Of a stretch of DNA of 64,000 nucleotides, positions 17,955-27,681 are shown piece after piece. A program made the translations under genes and the position numbers. The number at the start of each line of letters is the position of its first letter. Positions within the stretch are counted from its first letter, which is position 1. The stretch is from Acinetobacter ursingii DSM 16037 = CIP 107286 (lineage in GTDB: Bacteria > Pseudomonadota > Gammaproteobacteria > Pseudomonadales > Moraxellaceae): positions 235,726 through 299,725 of the forward strand of contig NZ_KB849717.1 in the NCBI RefSeq assembly GCF_000368825.1, in the 5' to 3' direction. The notes beneath the pieces are model-generated. The model worked only from the letters and a program-made list of their open reading frames with translations. It searched no databases and had not been told where the DNA came from.

Positions 17955-18842
17955 CTAATCGGTTAAGCAAATATTTAAAATACCATCTAACTCATCAAGT
18001 GAATGATAGTGAATGACCAGTTTGCCTTTTCCTTGTTTATTGTGATCGATTTTTACATTTGCACCAAAACGCTCAGATAATTTTTGGGTCAATTGCTCAA
18101 TATCTGGCGAAATCACAGCCTGAGGTTTGTCTTGTTTTGGCTCATTCCATTCACGAACCAGTTGCTCTGTTTGACGTACTGAAAGACTTTTTTCGATGAC
18201 AATTTTAGCGACTGCCATTTGATCTTTGGCCTTTAACGCCAAAATCGCACGGGCATGCCCCATATCCAATTGACCTTCCTGCATCAGATTTTTGATGGCA
18301 TCATCCAGACTGAGTAAACGCAATAAATTACTGACCGTAGTACGGGCTTTACCCACGGTTTCTGCAATTTCTTGATGACTTAAACCAAACTCGTCGTGAA
18401 AACGTTGTAAAGCCAATGCTTGATCAATCGGGTTGAGATCCTGACGCTGAATGTTTTCAATCAGTGCCAATGCAATGGCAACCTGATCATTCAAGTCACG
18501 GACAATCGCAGGAATTTCTTTTAAACCTGCCAATTGTGCTGCGCGCCAACGACGTTCACCCGCAATGATTTCATAGGGATATTTTTCATCCTCAATCGGA
18601 CGAATCACAATCGGCTGCATCACACCATGTTTTTCAATAGATGATGCAAGCTCTTTTAAGTCTTGTTCCTGTATAAAGCGACGTGGCTGGTATTCCCCAC
18701 GTTTCAGTAGATTAACATCAATCTGTTTGAGCTGACCATGATCAATCGCCTGTGCTTCTATTTGTAACTTTTCCTTTTGAATAGAGCCGAGAAGTGCATC
18801 CAGACCACGACCTTTTGCCAATCCGCGTTTTTTTGTGGTCAT
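17955..18842 (-). CDS. parB: Chromosome-partitioning protein ParB
   Basis: Centromere-binding CTP-dependent clamp. The N-terminal ParB/Srx domain shows the GERRWRAA motif near residue 93, followed by the HTH domain that reads parS (LSHQEIAETVGKARTTVSNLLRLL) and a C-terminal dimerisation segment. 295 residues. It overlaps parA by four bases. No convincing parS was found close by. Confidence 0.95.
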   Translation of the reverse strand: MTTKKRGLAKGRGLDALLGSIQKEKLQIEAQAIDHGQLKQIDVNLLKRGEYQPRRFIQEQDLKELASSIEKHGVMQPIVIRPIEDEKYPYEIIAGERRWRAAQLAGLKEIPAIVRDLNDQVAIALALIENIQRQDLNPIDQALALQRFHDEFGLSHQEIAETVGKARTTVSNLLRLLSLDDAIKNLMQEGQLDMGHARAILALKAKDQMAVAKIVIEKSLSVRQTEQLVREWNEPKQDKPQAVISPDIEQLTQKLSERFGANVKIDHNKQGKGKLVIHYHSLDELDGILNICLTD

Positions 18843-19621
18843 GCGTGACTCCCTTTTTTCATTTTACTTTTTTTCAACATTTCAGCAGCAAGATTTAAAT
18901 AAGCCACAGCACCTTTGGAGCTTTTCTCGAAATAAATAATCGGCAAACCGTGTGCAGGTGCTTCAGCAAGACGAACATTACGCGGAATGACCGTGTCATA
19001 GAGTTTTTTACCAAAAAATTGTTCTAATTCAGCAGAAACATCACGAGTCAAAGCATTACGTGCATCGTACATCGTACGCAAAACCCCAATAATTTGCAGA
19101 TCAGGATTTAATGCTTGCTGAATGCGATCAATGGTCTGGGTTAAATCAGCTAAACCTTCGAGCGCATAATATTCGCACTGCATCGGAATCATAACCCCAT
19201 CTACAGCAGCCAGCGCGTTGACCGTAATTAGACTCAAACTTGGCGCACAGTCGATGATGATATAATCAAAAGCATCACGAACACTATCTAGCGCTTTTTT
19301 TAGAATAAATTCGCGCCCTTCCTGATCGGCAATCGCAAGCTCTACACCCGAAAGCTCACGGTTTGAACCCAGCACTTTATAACCTACTTCAGATTTTGTG
19401 ATTGCAGTTTCAACAGGAACTTCACCGAGCAATACATCGGTGATGGAATACAGCAAATCATTTTTCTGTACACCAGACCCCATGGTGGCATTGCCCTGTG
19501 AGTCCATATCCACTAAAAGTACGCGTTTTTTTAATACAGCCAATGAGGCAGCCAGATTCACAGCGGTCGTGGTTTTACCTACGCCGCCTTTTTGATTGGC
19601 TATTGCAATAATCTGAGCCAT
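18839..19621 (-). CDS. parA: Chromosome-partitioning ATPase ParA
   Basis: Walker-type ATPase that segregates chromosome origins with ParB. The deviant Walker A KGGVGKTTT is at residues 10-18, with DMDSQGNAT and the IIIDCAPSLS Walker B motif following. 260 residues with no N-terminal HTH, so it is the chromosomal (Soj-like) type. The order rsmG-parA-parB is the conserved near-origin arrangement. Confidence 0.95.
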   Translation of the reverse strand: MAQIIAIANQKGGVGKTTTAVNLAASLAVLKKRVLLVDMDSQGNATMGSGVQKNDLLYSITDVLLGEVPVETAITKSEVGYKVLGSNRELSGVELAIADQEGREFILKKALDSVRDAFDYIIIDCAPSLSLITVNALAAVDGVMIPMQCEYYALEGLADLTQTIDRIQQALNPDLQIIGVLRTMYDARNALTRDVSAELEQFFGKKLYDTVIPRNVRLAEAPAHGLPIIYFEKSSKGAVAYLNLAAEMLKKSKMKKGSHA

Positions 19622-19633
19622 AGTTACCCCAAT

Positions 19634-20272
19634 TTAAGATTGTTTTTGTTCAAGTAAAAGCAAATGACGTTGTTCATCTAAACGCGGCACTTGCAACTCA
19701 ATCACCTGACACGAAAATTCATGTTGCATTTGCTGCATTTCTTCTAAAGGAACCAAACCTTTCATCGCAGCGATGATACTGCTTTGATGCATGTACGGTC
19801 GTGCGGCATTGACAAAATCAGTCAGTGAAGCAAATGCACGGCTGGTAATCACATCGAATTGACCCAATTCACCAATCGAATCTTCATTTTCCACACGTGT
19901 TTGGACAGCAATCACATTTTTTAATTTTAAATCTGCAATAAACTGTTTTAAAAATCGAATCTTTTTACCATTTGAATCTAGCAATACACAGCAACGTTCT
20001 GGCTGGCACAATGCAATGATCATGCCTGGCATCCCGCCACCTGTACCGACATCGAGTAAACGACCCTCAGGTAAATCTTTTAAGATACTTAGACTATCCA
20101 ATAAATGCTTCACCAACATTTCTTTCGGATCCCGTATCGCCGTGAGATTATAGGCTTTATTCCAGAGCACCAATGCATCTTGATATTTCAACAACAGATT
20201 TAAAGCATCATCGCTCAGGTCTAAACCTAAAGCCTGACTGCCCTGTTTTAATTCGTGGAAAAAAGGATGCAT
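19634..20272 (-). CDS. rsmG: 16S rRNA (guanine527-N7)-methyltransferase
   Basis: SAM-dependent methyltransferase of 16S rRNA. It has the motif LLDVGTGGGMPGMIIAL and, further on, ITSRAFASL, both diagnostic of RsmG (GidB). The 212-residue length is normal. It is followed at once by parA-parB. No mnmG (gidA) is adjacent, unlike the E. coli order. Confidence 0.95.
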   Translation of the reverse strand: MHPFFHELKQGSQALGLDLSDDALNLLLKYQDALVLWNKAYNLTAIRDPKEMLVKHLLDSLSILKDLPEGRLLDVGTGGGMPGMIIALCQPERCCVLLDSNGKKIRFLKQFIADLKLKNVIAVQTRVENEDSIGELGQFDVITSRAFASLTDFVNAARPYMHQSSIIAAMKGLVPLEEMQQMQHEFSCQVIELQVPRLDEQRHLLLLEQKQS

Positions 20273-20357
20273 ATCCGTGGAACATCTCTAAAAAGTTAGT
20301 TGCAGTATACCTATTTCTCTACTCAAAAGTAGTGGTCAACGATTAGCGTTTACACAG

Positions 20358-21047
20358 TTAAATGTATAAACCTGCTTTAATGTGTTGATCTAGCTCATTT
20401 AATCGCTCAGGCGTACCCACATCGACCCAAACACCCTGCATTTTTTCAGCACTCACTTGACCGTTAAGCATGGCTTGTTTCAATAAAGGTGCTAAAGGTC
20501 GTTTACCGTGTTCTAAATTTTCAAATAGTTTTGGCGATAAAACAGCCACGCCACTATAAGTTAGAGCCTCACCGATTTGCGCTTGCTCAAAAGTATAAGC
20601 TTTGCCATTGGATAGCACAAAATCACCCTGCGGATGTTGCACAGGATTAGGCACAAATACTAAATGCGCTAAATCGTCGATTAATTTGACCTTTAAAAGC
20701 GATGCAAAATCCATCGTTGTCCAAACATCACCATTGACCAAAATAAAAGGATCGTCACCCAAAAGTGGCAAGGCATTGATAATGCCACCCGCTGTTTCCA
20801 AACCTTCAGCTTCATGTGACCATAAAATTTTGACACCTAAAAGCGAGCCATCGCCTAAAGTATCTACCAGTTTATCAGCCAACCATGCCGTATTAATGAT
20901 GATCTCGGTGACACCGATCTTTTTCAACTTTTCGATATGCCAGACAATCAAAGGTTTTTCAGCGACTTGCAATAAAGGCTTCGGTGTATGCAAAGTCAAT
21001 GGACGCATACGATTACCCAAGCCCGCAGCAAGAATCATAGCTTTCAT
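20358..21047 (-). CDS. murU: N-acetylmuramate-1-phosphate uridylyltransferase
   Basis: Nucleotidyltransferase that makes UDP-MurNAc from MurNAc-1-phosphate in the cell-wall recycling bypass of fosfomycin-sensitive MurA synthesis. The signature MILAAGLGNRMRPLT starts at residue 3, and LVNGDVWTT holds a metal Asp. 229 residues. Its ATG overlaps the amgK stop (TAATG), and the amgK-murU pairing supports this assignment over a generic sugar nucleotidyltransferase. Confidence 0.9.
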   Translation of the reverse strand: MKAMILAAGLGNRMRPLTLHTPKPLLQVAEKPLIVWHIEKLKKIGVTEIIINTAWLADKLVDTLGDGSLLGVKILWSHEAEGLETAGGIINALPLLGDDPFILVNGDVWTTMDFASLLKVKLIDDLAHLVFVPNPVQHPQGDFVLSNGKAYTFEQAQIGEALTYSGVAVLSPKLFENLEHGKRPLAPLLKQAMLNGQVSAEKMQGVWVDVGTPERLNELDQHIKAGLYI

Positions 21048-22060
21048 TAGGCGGCTACCTCATAACGACCATATTTTTCAATAAACTTAGGCATAACTAT
21101 CTGCTGCATAAATTGCATAAAAGCATCCAATTCTGGATAAGCTTTGCTTTCTTCGAGTAAATACCACATCACACGAGGCAAATCTTTGAGATAACCCGAT
21201 TTTCCATCTCGCTCAAATAAACGGACGAAAATTCCCAGAATTTTGATATGACGCTGTATCGCCATAAAGTCTGCTTCTTTTTTAAATTGTTCAAAACTGC
21301 GATTGATCTTGGCTTCATCGGGTAATAAATCATAAAAAAGCTGGAACCAACGATAAACCCGATCTGCATTCCACTGCACATACGCATCACGCGTAATCGA
21401 GATCAGATCATAGGTATCTGCACCAATCACCGCATCCTGAAAATCAATTACACCCAGTTGTTCTTCGCCTTCAATTTTCATCAAGTTACGACTATGAAAA
21501 TCCCGATGCACAATCACCTGAGGCTGCTCAAGCGCAGTATTTGCCAATAAATCAAATACTTGATCGATAACTGTTTGCTGTTCTGCGCTTGGTATAATTT
21601 GAAGTGATGGCAGCATCCAATCTGTCAGCAACTTCATTTCGGTCAGTAACTTTTCATGCGAATAGATTGGGAAATGTCCCTTACCCTGAATCGATTGCAA
21701 TTGAATCAGTTGCTTAAAGCTTTGTAGATAATAATGATCCACCGTGACATCATTGAGTAGAGTTGATAAGACCACATCACCAAAGTCTTCGAGTAGCAAA
21801 AAACCCTGCTCCAAATTTTTAGCAATAATATGTGGCACACGCACACCATGCTGATCAAAAAACTCATCAATCATCACAAATGGAGCACAATCTTCTTTTT
21901 CAGGTGGCGCATCCATCAACATAAAGGTATTATTTTGGTTAATGACGCGTGCATAGCGTCTAAAACTCGCATCTCCAGCTAAAAAGTGAACCTGAAAATC
22001 TTCAGTATTCAAAGCAGAGGCAATCCATGATTGTATCAATTGTTCACGTTGTGTATTCAT
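21047..22060 (-). CDS. amgK: Anomeric MurNAc/GlcNAc kinase
   Basis: Aminoglycoside-phosphotransferase-fold kinase that phosphorylates MurNAc at C1 to feed MurU. The catalytic loop VIHRDFHSRNLM and the metal-binding GVIDFQDAVIG segment are present. I chose the ATG at 22060; a TTG at 22066 is an alternative. About 337 residues, typical. It is divergent from lptD across a short intergenic region. Confidence 0.9.
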   Translation of the reverse strand: MNTQREQLIQSWIASALNTEDFQVHFLAGDASFRRYARVINQNNTFMLMDAPPEKEDCAPFVMIDEFFDQHGVRVPHIIAKNLEQGFLLLEDFGDVVLSTLLNDVTVDHYYLQSFKQLIQLQSIQGKGHFPIYSHEKLLTEMKLLTDWMLPSLQIIPSAEQQTVIDQVFDLLANTALEQPQVIVHRDFHSRNLMKIEGEEQLGVIDFQDAVIGADTYDLISITRDAYVQWNADRVYRWFQLFYDLLPDEAKINRSFEQFKKEADFMAIQRHIKILGIFVRLFERDGKSGYLKDLPRVMWYLLEESKAYPELDAFMQFMQQIVMPKFIEKYGRYEVAA

Positions 22061-22090
22061 TTGCAATAAAATCTAAAACTAGCTGAGATT

Positions 22091-22119
22091 TTGAAGTCAT
22101 AAGTGTAGCCACTTATAAA
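22091..22119 (+). promoter_or_regulatory. Candidate sigma-70 promoter for lptD-surA
   Basis: A -35 hexamer TTGAAG (22091-22096) and a -10 hexamer TATAAA (22114-22119) are separated by exactly 17 bases, about 60 bases ahead of the lptD start. This is prediction from sequence only. Confidence 0.55.
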
Positions 22120-22179
22120 CTTTTTCTCTATGATGCGACAATAATTAATTGCGAATTAGCATACTTGGTTAATGAAACA

Positions 22180-24639
22180 ATGAAGCATCAGTTTAAATTT
22201 AATCCTTTAGCGACCGCTATTTTGACACTTTTATGTGGTGGCTCCATACAATCAAGTTATGCTGAGTCGGATAATGCGGCTTCTAACGTTGATAATAAAC
22301 AGCTCAAGGAAAGCATTCAAAAAGCTTATCCTGGTCAGGAATTTTTTGAGCAATATTATGTAGATAAATCTGCACCTGAAGCTCAGGTCAGAGATACAAA
22401 ATCATTAAGCTCTGCCTTTTGTACAGGCACATGGATCACTCCCATCAGCCCAACCGCTCAAGCCGTAGATCCAGAAAAGGCAACTTCTGTGGTGACTGCC
22501 GACTATGGACATTACAATCCCAAAGGCGACTCAGAGCTGAGTGGTAATGTTGTAATTGATCAGGAAGGTCGATCTATTCGTGCCGACAAAGTCACCATTG
22601 ATCAGACTCAAACCTATGCTGACGCTGAAGGTCACGTACAATTGGCACAAGGCGGGCTGCTTTCTCAAAGCGACAAGATCAATTACAATTTAAAGACCCA
22701 AACAGGTGATTTAAATAATAGTTTCTATATTTCTGAGGAACGGCATGCGCATGGTCATGCACAGCAAATCAATCGCACATCACCGACGACGATGGTTTTG
22801 CATGATGCGACCTACACGACCTGTCCTCCTGAAGAAAAACCAACATGGCAAATTAAAGCCAAAGAAATCAAGTTGGATCAGGACAGTGGTCGGGGCATAA
22901 CCAAGGGCACAAAACTTTACGTCAAAGATGTACCTGTATTAGCAGTTCCTTATTTTAACTTTCCGATTGATGATCGTAGAACTACTGGGATTTTAAACCC
23001 CACCTTTGGTTTTTCCAATGATGGTGGTTTTGAACTTGCCGTTCCTGTTTATCTTAATCTCGCGCCTAACTACGATGCAACTGTGACGCCACGCTACTAT
23101 GCTGATCGTGGTACGATGCTGGAAGGTCAGTTCAGATATATCACCGAGAACTTTGGTGAGGGTAAAATTTCTGGTGCTTACCTTCCTGAAGATAAAAAAT
23201 ATAATGATCAAGACCGTAAAGATTTAAAATTTCTACATAATTGGGATATCAATGATTATTGGTCAACCAACTTAGAATACAATTACGCATCAGATAAAGA
23301 CTTTACGGCAGACTTAAACTCAAGTCCTGATTCAAAGACAGATTTAAATTTACGTCGTGCCTGGGTGTTAAATTATAAAAATCAAATTCCTGGCTTAAAA
23401 GCTCAATTAAAAGTTGAAGACTTTCAGACTCTAGATAAAACCGTAGCTGATATTGACCGACCTTATGCGCGTCTGCCTCAGTTTTTACTAAACTATGTCA
23501 CGGGCAATCCTCTAGGGTTACAATACGAGTTTAATAACGACACCGCATATTTCAAAAAAGACATTAGTGATACTAACAACTATAGCACTCAGCCAAGTGG
23601 TACACGAATCTATAACCAATTCGCGGCACGTTATAACTTTAGAAACACCTATGCTTTTGCCATTCCTGAAGTCTCGGTTCGTAGCATTAATACATTTTAT
23701 GATGAAAACACCATCAACGCTTTATATCCTGAAGGTGGAGCAACACCAAACGATAAAAATAAATCGGTGGTTGTACCGCAATTCAGTCTGGATACTGGTT
23801 TAACCTTTGAAAAAGATGGAAAATACCTGCAAACCATTACGCCAAGAGCATTTTATGCCTATGCGCCGTATAAAAATCAGACAGATTATCCAAACTTTGA
23901 CACCACTACAGCTTCGATTAATTATGATCAACTGTTTAACCCATATCGCTTCTATGGACATGACCGTTTAGAAGATAATAACTTTATGTCTTTGGGCGTA
24001 AGTTATAGTTTATTTGATCCAGAAGGTTTAGAACGCCTGCGCGCCAGTGTTGGACAAAGCTACTATTTTCAAGATAGACGCGTCACTTTAATCAGTAATG
24101 ATGAAAGCGACACGGAAAACAATACAGGGCCTGTGGTGAGTTTATCTAGCCAGCTTTCACAGCACTTTACCATTGGTGCAAATTCGGCATGGATGTCAAA
24201 CGGTACGAATTCACAACGTGATTTTCAAATGTACTACACAGGTGACAAAGGAAATCTGTATAACTTAGGCTATTTTTATCGTAAAGAAATTCCAGATCGC
24301 CAAAATACTTATGATCAGGTGGTTGCATCCTTTATACAACCTATCCATAACAATTGGCGTATTATGGGCCATGTTCAATACGACCTTGACAATAGTGTCG
24401 CGCGTGAATATTTACTCGGTGTAAATTACGAATCATGCTGTTGGGGCGTTTCAGTCTATGGACGCTCTTATTACAATGACCTTGATAATCCAAACGATCC
24501 AAACGTCAATGTAAAAAAAGCGGTTATGGTCGAACTTACCCTGAAAGGCTTAGGTGGTGTAAATAACAAACTTGCATCTATTATGGAAAATCGAGTTTTA
24601 GGCTTTAAAGAAACTAATCAATCTTGGACACAACGTTAA
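22180..24639 (+). CDS. lptD: LPS-assembly outer-membrane protein LptD
   Basis: Outer-membrane beta-barrel that, with LptE, inserts lipooligosaccharide into the outer leaflet. A signal peptide is visible in the first 33 residues or so, followed by an LptA-like jellyroll (about residues 105-230, with repeated LSGNVVIDQEGRSIRADKV-type strands). A long aromatic-rich barrel runs to the C-terminus. The paired cysteines near 213 and close to the end (CCW) would form the known disulfides. I chose the ATG at 22180; the upstream TTG is weaker. 819 residues. Confidence 0.95.
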   Translation: MKHQFKFNPLATAILTLLCGGSIQSSYAESDNAASNVDNKQLKESIQKAYPGQEFFEQYYVDKSAPEAQVRDTKSLSSAFCTGTWITPISPTAQAVDPEKATSVVTADYGHYNPKGDSELSGNVVIDQEGRSIRADKVTIDQTQTYADAEGHVQLAQGGLLSQSDKINYNLKTQTGDLNNSFYISEERHAHGHAQQINRTSPTTMVLHDATYTTCPPEEKPTWQIKAKEIKLDQDSGRGITKGTKLYVKDVPVLAVPYFNFPIDDRRTTGILNPTFGFSNDGGFELAVPVYLNLAPNYDATVTPRYYADRGTMLEGQFRYITENFGEGKISGAYLPEDKKYNDQDRKDLKFLHNWDINDYWSTNLEYNYASDKDFTADLNSSPDSKTDLNLRRAWVLNYKNQIPGLKAQLKVEDFQTLDKTVADIDRPYARLPQFLLNYVTGNPLGLQYEFNNDTAYFKKDISDTNNYSTQPSGTRIYNQFAARYNFRNTYAFAIPEVSVRSINTFYDENTINALYPEGGATPNDKNKSVVVPQFSLDTGLTFEKDGKYLQTITPRAFYAYAPYKNQTDYPNFDTTTASINYDQLFNPYRFYGHDRLEDNNFMSLGVSYSLFDPEGLERLRASVGQSYYFQDRRVTLISNDESDTENNTGPVVSLSSQLSQHFTIGANSAWMSNGTNSQRDFQMYYTGDKGNLYNLGYFYRKEIPDRQNTYDQVVASFIQPIHNNWRIMGHVQYDLDNSVAREYLLGVNYESCCWGVSVYGRSYYNDLDNPNDPNVNVKKAVMVELTLKGLGGVNNKLASIMENRVLGFKETNQSWTQR

Positions 24640-25982
24640 TGAAGACAAAGTATTTAAAACAGTTATTTAAAGCAACTGCCCTCGCAGCGGTTGTTTCTTC
24701 ATCAATGCATAGTTTTGCTGCAACTCCTTCGGATGAAGTGATTGCAATTGTGGACAATAGTGTCATTTTAAAGAGCGATTTAGAACAAGGCGTTGCTGAG
24801 GCAGCCCATCAAATGCAAGCGCAAAAAAAAGAAGTTCCACCTGAACAATACTTACAGCTACAAGTTTTAGATCAACTGATTTTACGTGAAGCCCAACTTG
24901 AGCAAGTGAAACGTTATGGAATCAAGCCTGACGAAAAAGCGCTTAATGAAGCCGTACTTAAAGTTGCAAACCAATCTGGCAGCAAATCTCTTGAAGCTTT
25001 CCAGCAAAAGTTGGATGCTATGGCGCCAGGAACTTATGCATCCTTACGTGATCGTATTGGTGAAGATCTAGCCATCAGTCGCTTACGTCAGCAACAAGTG
25101 ATGTCACGTATTAAAATTAGCGATCAAGACGTTGCCAACTTTTTAAAATCCCCACAGGGTCAAGCCATGTTAGGCAGTCAGGTTCATGTCTTACATGCAC
25201 GTATTTCTGGTGCCAAAGCAGATCCGCAACAACTCAATCAGGTCGCTCAAGAAGTTAAAACCGCTTTAAATAGCAGCGATGATATTGCAAACATTGGCAA
25301 GACTTATTCAACCAAAGATATCAAGGTTGAAGGTGCGGATATGGGTTATCGTGACTTAGCCGATATTCCTGCGGAACTGGCAGCGCGTGTAAGTGCCTTA
25401 CAAACAGGTCAAACCACCGAACTGATTAATGTCCGTGATGGAATTCATGTATTAAAACTACTTGACCGCAAAACAAGTGATCAAAAAGCGATGGTGGAGC
25501 AATATAAAACTCGCCATATCTTAATTCAACCTTCTGAAGTCGTCAGCCCTGAAAATGCCAAGCAAATGATTACCAGCTTATATAATCGCTTAAAAGCAGG
25601 TGAAGATTTTGCAACTTTAGCAGCCACCTTTTCCAATGATCCAGGTTCTGCTCGTGATGGCGGTAGTTTAGGCTGGGTAACTCCTGGGATGATGGTTCCT
25701 GAGTTTGATGAAAAAATGAAGAATACGCCTGTGGGTCAAATCAGCGAGCCGTTTCAAACTCAGTTCGGTTGGCATATTTTACAGGTACAAGATACCCGTA
25801 AACAGGATATGACGCATGAATATCAAGAGCGTATGGCGCGTCAAATATTAGGTGAACGCCAGTTTGATACCGAAGTGGATAGTTGGTTACGTGAAGTACG
25901 CTCTAATGCCTACGTCGAAATCAAAGATCCAACTCTGGATAAGAAAGCCCTTCAAGAACAAAGTCAGAAAAATAAATCTTAA
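24639..25982 (+). CDS. surA: Periplasmic peptidyl-prolyl isomerase / chaperone SurA
   Basis: Periplasmic chaperone for outer-membrane proteins, including LptD. A signal peptide ending near SFA (residues 1-27) is followed by the SurA N-domain and two parvulin domains. The second one is canonical (TRHILIQPSEVV...GEDFATLAATFSNDPGSARDGGSLGWV). The ATG overlaps the lptD stop by one base (TAATG); the in-frame TTG at 24624 lies inside lptD. About 447 residues. The lptD-surA pairing is conserved. Confidence 0.95.
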   Translation: MKTKYLKQLFKATALAAVVSSSMHSFAATPSDEVIAIVDNSVILKSDLEQGVAEAAHQMQAQKKEVPPEQYLQLQVLDQLILREAQLEQVKRYGIKPDEKALNEAVLKVANQSGSKSLEAFQQKLDAMAPGTYASLRDRIGEDLAISRLRQQQVMSRIKISDQDVANFLKSPQGQAMLGSQVHVLHARISGAKADPQQLNQVAQEVKTALNSSDDIANIGKTYSTKDIKVEGADMGYRDLADIPAELAARVSALQTGQTTELINVRDGIHVLKLLDRKTSDQKAMVEQYKTRHILIQPSEVVSPENAKQMITSLYNRLKAGEDFATLAATFSNDPGSARDGGSLGWVTPGMMVPEFDEKMKNTPVGQISEPFQTQFGWHILQVQDTRKQDMTHEYQERMARQILGERQFDTEVDSWLREVRSNAYVEIKDPTLDKKALQEQSQKNKS

Positions 25983-25995
25983 AACTTGATTTTAT

Positions 25996-26023
25996 AAAAA
26001 AGCCAGCAATTGCTGGCTTTTTT
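25996..26023 (+). terminator. Rho-independent terminator after surA
   Basis: A perfect 28-base palindrome: six A, GCCAGCA, its complement TGCTGGC, then six T. It lies 14 bases after the surA stop and could act in both directions between convergent surA and hfq. Confidence 0.9.
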
Positions 26024-26066
26024 ATTTTAACTTGTTCAAATTTAATCGTACACATCCTTCTTGACA

Positions 26067-26097
26067 TAAAAAAACCCCGATTAAGATCGAGGCTTCT
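26067..26097 (-). terminator. Rho-independent terminator after hfq
   Basis: Read leftward: CCTCGAT pairs with ATCGGGG (one G-T pair) and is followed by seven T. It lies just past the hfq stop. Confidence 0.85.
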
Positions 26098-26110
26098 CTA
26101 AAATGATCAA

Positions 26111-26638
26111 TTAACGATTATTTTCGTCTTCTTGATTATCTTCAAATTTTGTATCGCCATCAAAGCCTGATGATTGACCACCACCAAAGCCGCCTTGACC
26201 ACCGAAGCCGCCACCTTGACCACCAAAGCCACCTTGACCACCGAAGCCGCCTTGACCACCGAAGCCGCCTTGACCACCGAAGCCACCACCTTGACCACCG
26301 AAGCCGCCTTGACCACCGAAGCCACCACCTTGACCACCGCCAAAGCCACCACCTTGACCACCGCCAAAGCCGCCACCTTGACCACCGCCAAAGCCGCCAC
26401 CTTGACCTGCTGTTGCAGGAGCGCCAGCTGGACGTGGATTACGAGCAGGAACAACTGTAGAAATTGCATGCTTATAAACCATTTGGCTTACTGTGTTTTT
26501 TAATAGAACCACGTATTGGTCAAAAGATTCAATATGACCCTGTAGCTTGATACCGTTCACAAGGAAAATAGAAACAGGAATACGTTCTTTACGGAGAGAA
26601 TTTAAGAACGGATCTTGTAAAGTTTGACCTTTAGACAT
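26111..26638 (-). CDS. hfq: RNA chaperone Hfq with a long glycine-rich C-terminal tail
   Basis: Hexameric Sm-like protein that matches small RNAs with mRNAs. The Sm1 motif (about residues 9-46, with [10 protein letters not shown] and [10 protein letters not shown]) and Sm2 ([11 protein letters not shown], 54-64) are both intact. Instead of the short tail of E. coli, residues 78-158 are a low-complexity Gly/Phe/Gln array built on GGFGGQ and GGGQ, ending in an acidic tail ([16 protein letters not shown]). Long Gly-rich Hfq tails are known from Acinetobacter and Moraxella. It follows miaA, the classic gene order. Confidence 0.96.
   Translation of the reverse strand: MSKGQTLQDPFLNSLRKERIPVSIFLVNGIKLQGHIESFDQYVVLLKNTVSQMVYKHAISTVVPARNPRPAGAPATAGQGGGFGGGQGGGFGGGQGGGFGGGQGGGFGGQGGFGGQGGGFGGQGGFGGQGGFGGQGGFGGQGGGFGGQGGFGGGQSSGFDGDTKFEDNQEDENNR
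26165..26405 (-). repeat. Coding minisatellite in the Hfq tail
   Basis: Tandem units of 15, 18 and 21 bases encode GGFGGQ-like peptides about 14 times. Near-identity between units makes copy-number change by slippage likely between strains. Confidence 0.85.
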
Positions 26639-26730
26639 GTTATAACTCCAAAAAAATTAAAAATCAGCGCAAAAAACCATCTTTAGTTTTCAATTAAAAA
26701 TTATAAAAAAGATAGTATGTAAATTTTGCT

Positions 26731-27675
26731 TTATCCATAAGAGTTTCGCAAGTCTTCTTGAGCTTGCTTTATCGTTAAATAAGTTTTAAAACAGTGTGTT
26801 TCTTGCAAAGATCGTAACCAAGTGTATTGACGTTTTGCAAGTTGTCGTGTCGAAAATAATGCTCTATCTTCCATCTCCAGCTTATTTTTGTGACTTTTGT
26901 CACTTTTTAGAAGAAAATCGAGTGCTTGCCGATAGCCGACACATCGCATTGAGGGCAAATTGTCATTAATATCGTATTTTTCAATCAAGTATTCCACTTC
27001 ATTTAAAAAACCAATATCCCACATTTTGCGTAATCTTTGTTCGATTCGCTGATGTAATTCTACTCGATCTGGCAGTAAAGCATAATTATGAAAAATGTAG
27101 CGATATGGTAAATTTTTAGGCTGTTCTGCTTGTAATTTTGTGATTGGCTGACCAGTTAAACGAAAAACTTCCAATGCCCGAATAATTCGTTGTTTATCTG
27201 AAACTTTGAACTTTTCTCCTGCAAGTGGATCCACCCGCGTTAATTCTTCATAAACAGCTTGCCAACCCTGCTCATTTGCTTTTTGTTCAATTTCCGCTCT
27301 AACCTGTGCATCTGCGTTAGGTAAATGATCTGAAAGCCCTTCAAGCAATGCTTTGAAATACAACATCGTTCCACCCACCAAAATCGGGGTTTTAGCACGT
27401 GCGTGAATGTCATCAATCAAGCGACTCGCATCTTCGACAAACTGGGCAGCAGAATACACCTCTAAAGGCGAAATAATATCAATCAGATGGTGCGGATAAA
27501 GTGCTTGTTCCTCTTGCGTAGGTTTAGCAGTACCAATATCCATATCTCGATAAATAAGTGCTGAATCCACTGAAATAATTTCAAAATGTCCACGTTCGTA
27601 TAACTCACATGCCAGCGCAGTCTTGCCGCTGGCAGTCGGCCCCATCAGATTAATCACAGGCAAGTTTGATGACAT
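26731..27675 (-). CDS. miaA: tRNA dimethylallyltransferase
   Basis: Adds the isopentenyl group to A37 of tRNAs that read UNN codons. The P-loop [10 protein letters not shown] is at residues 12-21, with [18 protein letters not shown] and the later [15 protein letters not shown]. 314 residues, normal. Order tsaE-mutL-miaA-hfq. Confidence 0.96.
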   Translation of the reverse strand: MSSNLPVINLMGPTASGKTALACELYERGHFEIISVDSALIYRDMDIGTAKPTQEEQALYPHHLIDIISPLEVYSAAQFVEDASRLIDDIHARAKTPILVGGTMLYFKALLEGLSDHLPNADAQVRAEIEQKANEQGWQAVYEELTRVDPLAGEKFKVSDKQRIIRALEVFRLTGQPITKLQAEQPKNLPYRYIFHNYALLPDRVELHQRIEQRLRKMWDIGFLNEVEYLIEKYDINDNLPSMRCVGYRQALDFLLKSDKSHKNKLEMEDRALFSTRQLAKRQYTWLRSLQETHCFKTYLTIKQAQEDLRNSYG

Positions 27676-27681
27676 TTGAGA

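Noticed and set aside
26149..26503. Long rightward frames rich in His-Asp-Arg or Thr-Leu-Ala repeats
   Set aside because: They are antisense shadows of the Hfq glycine-rich repeat; the repeat keeps all frames open.
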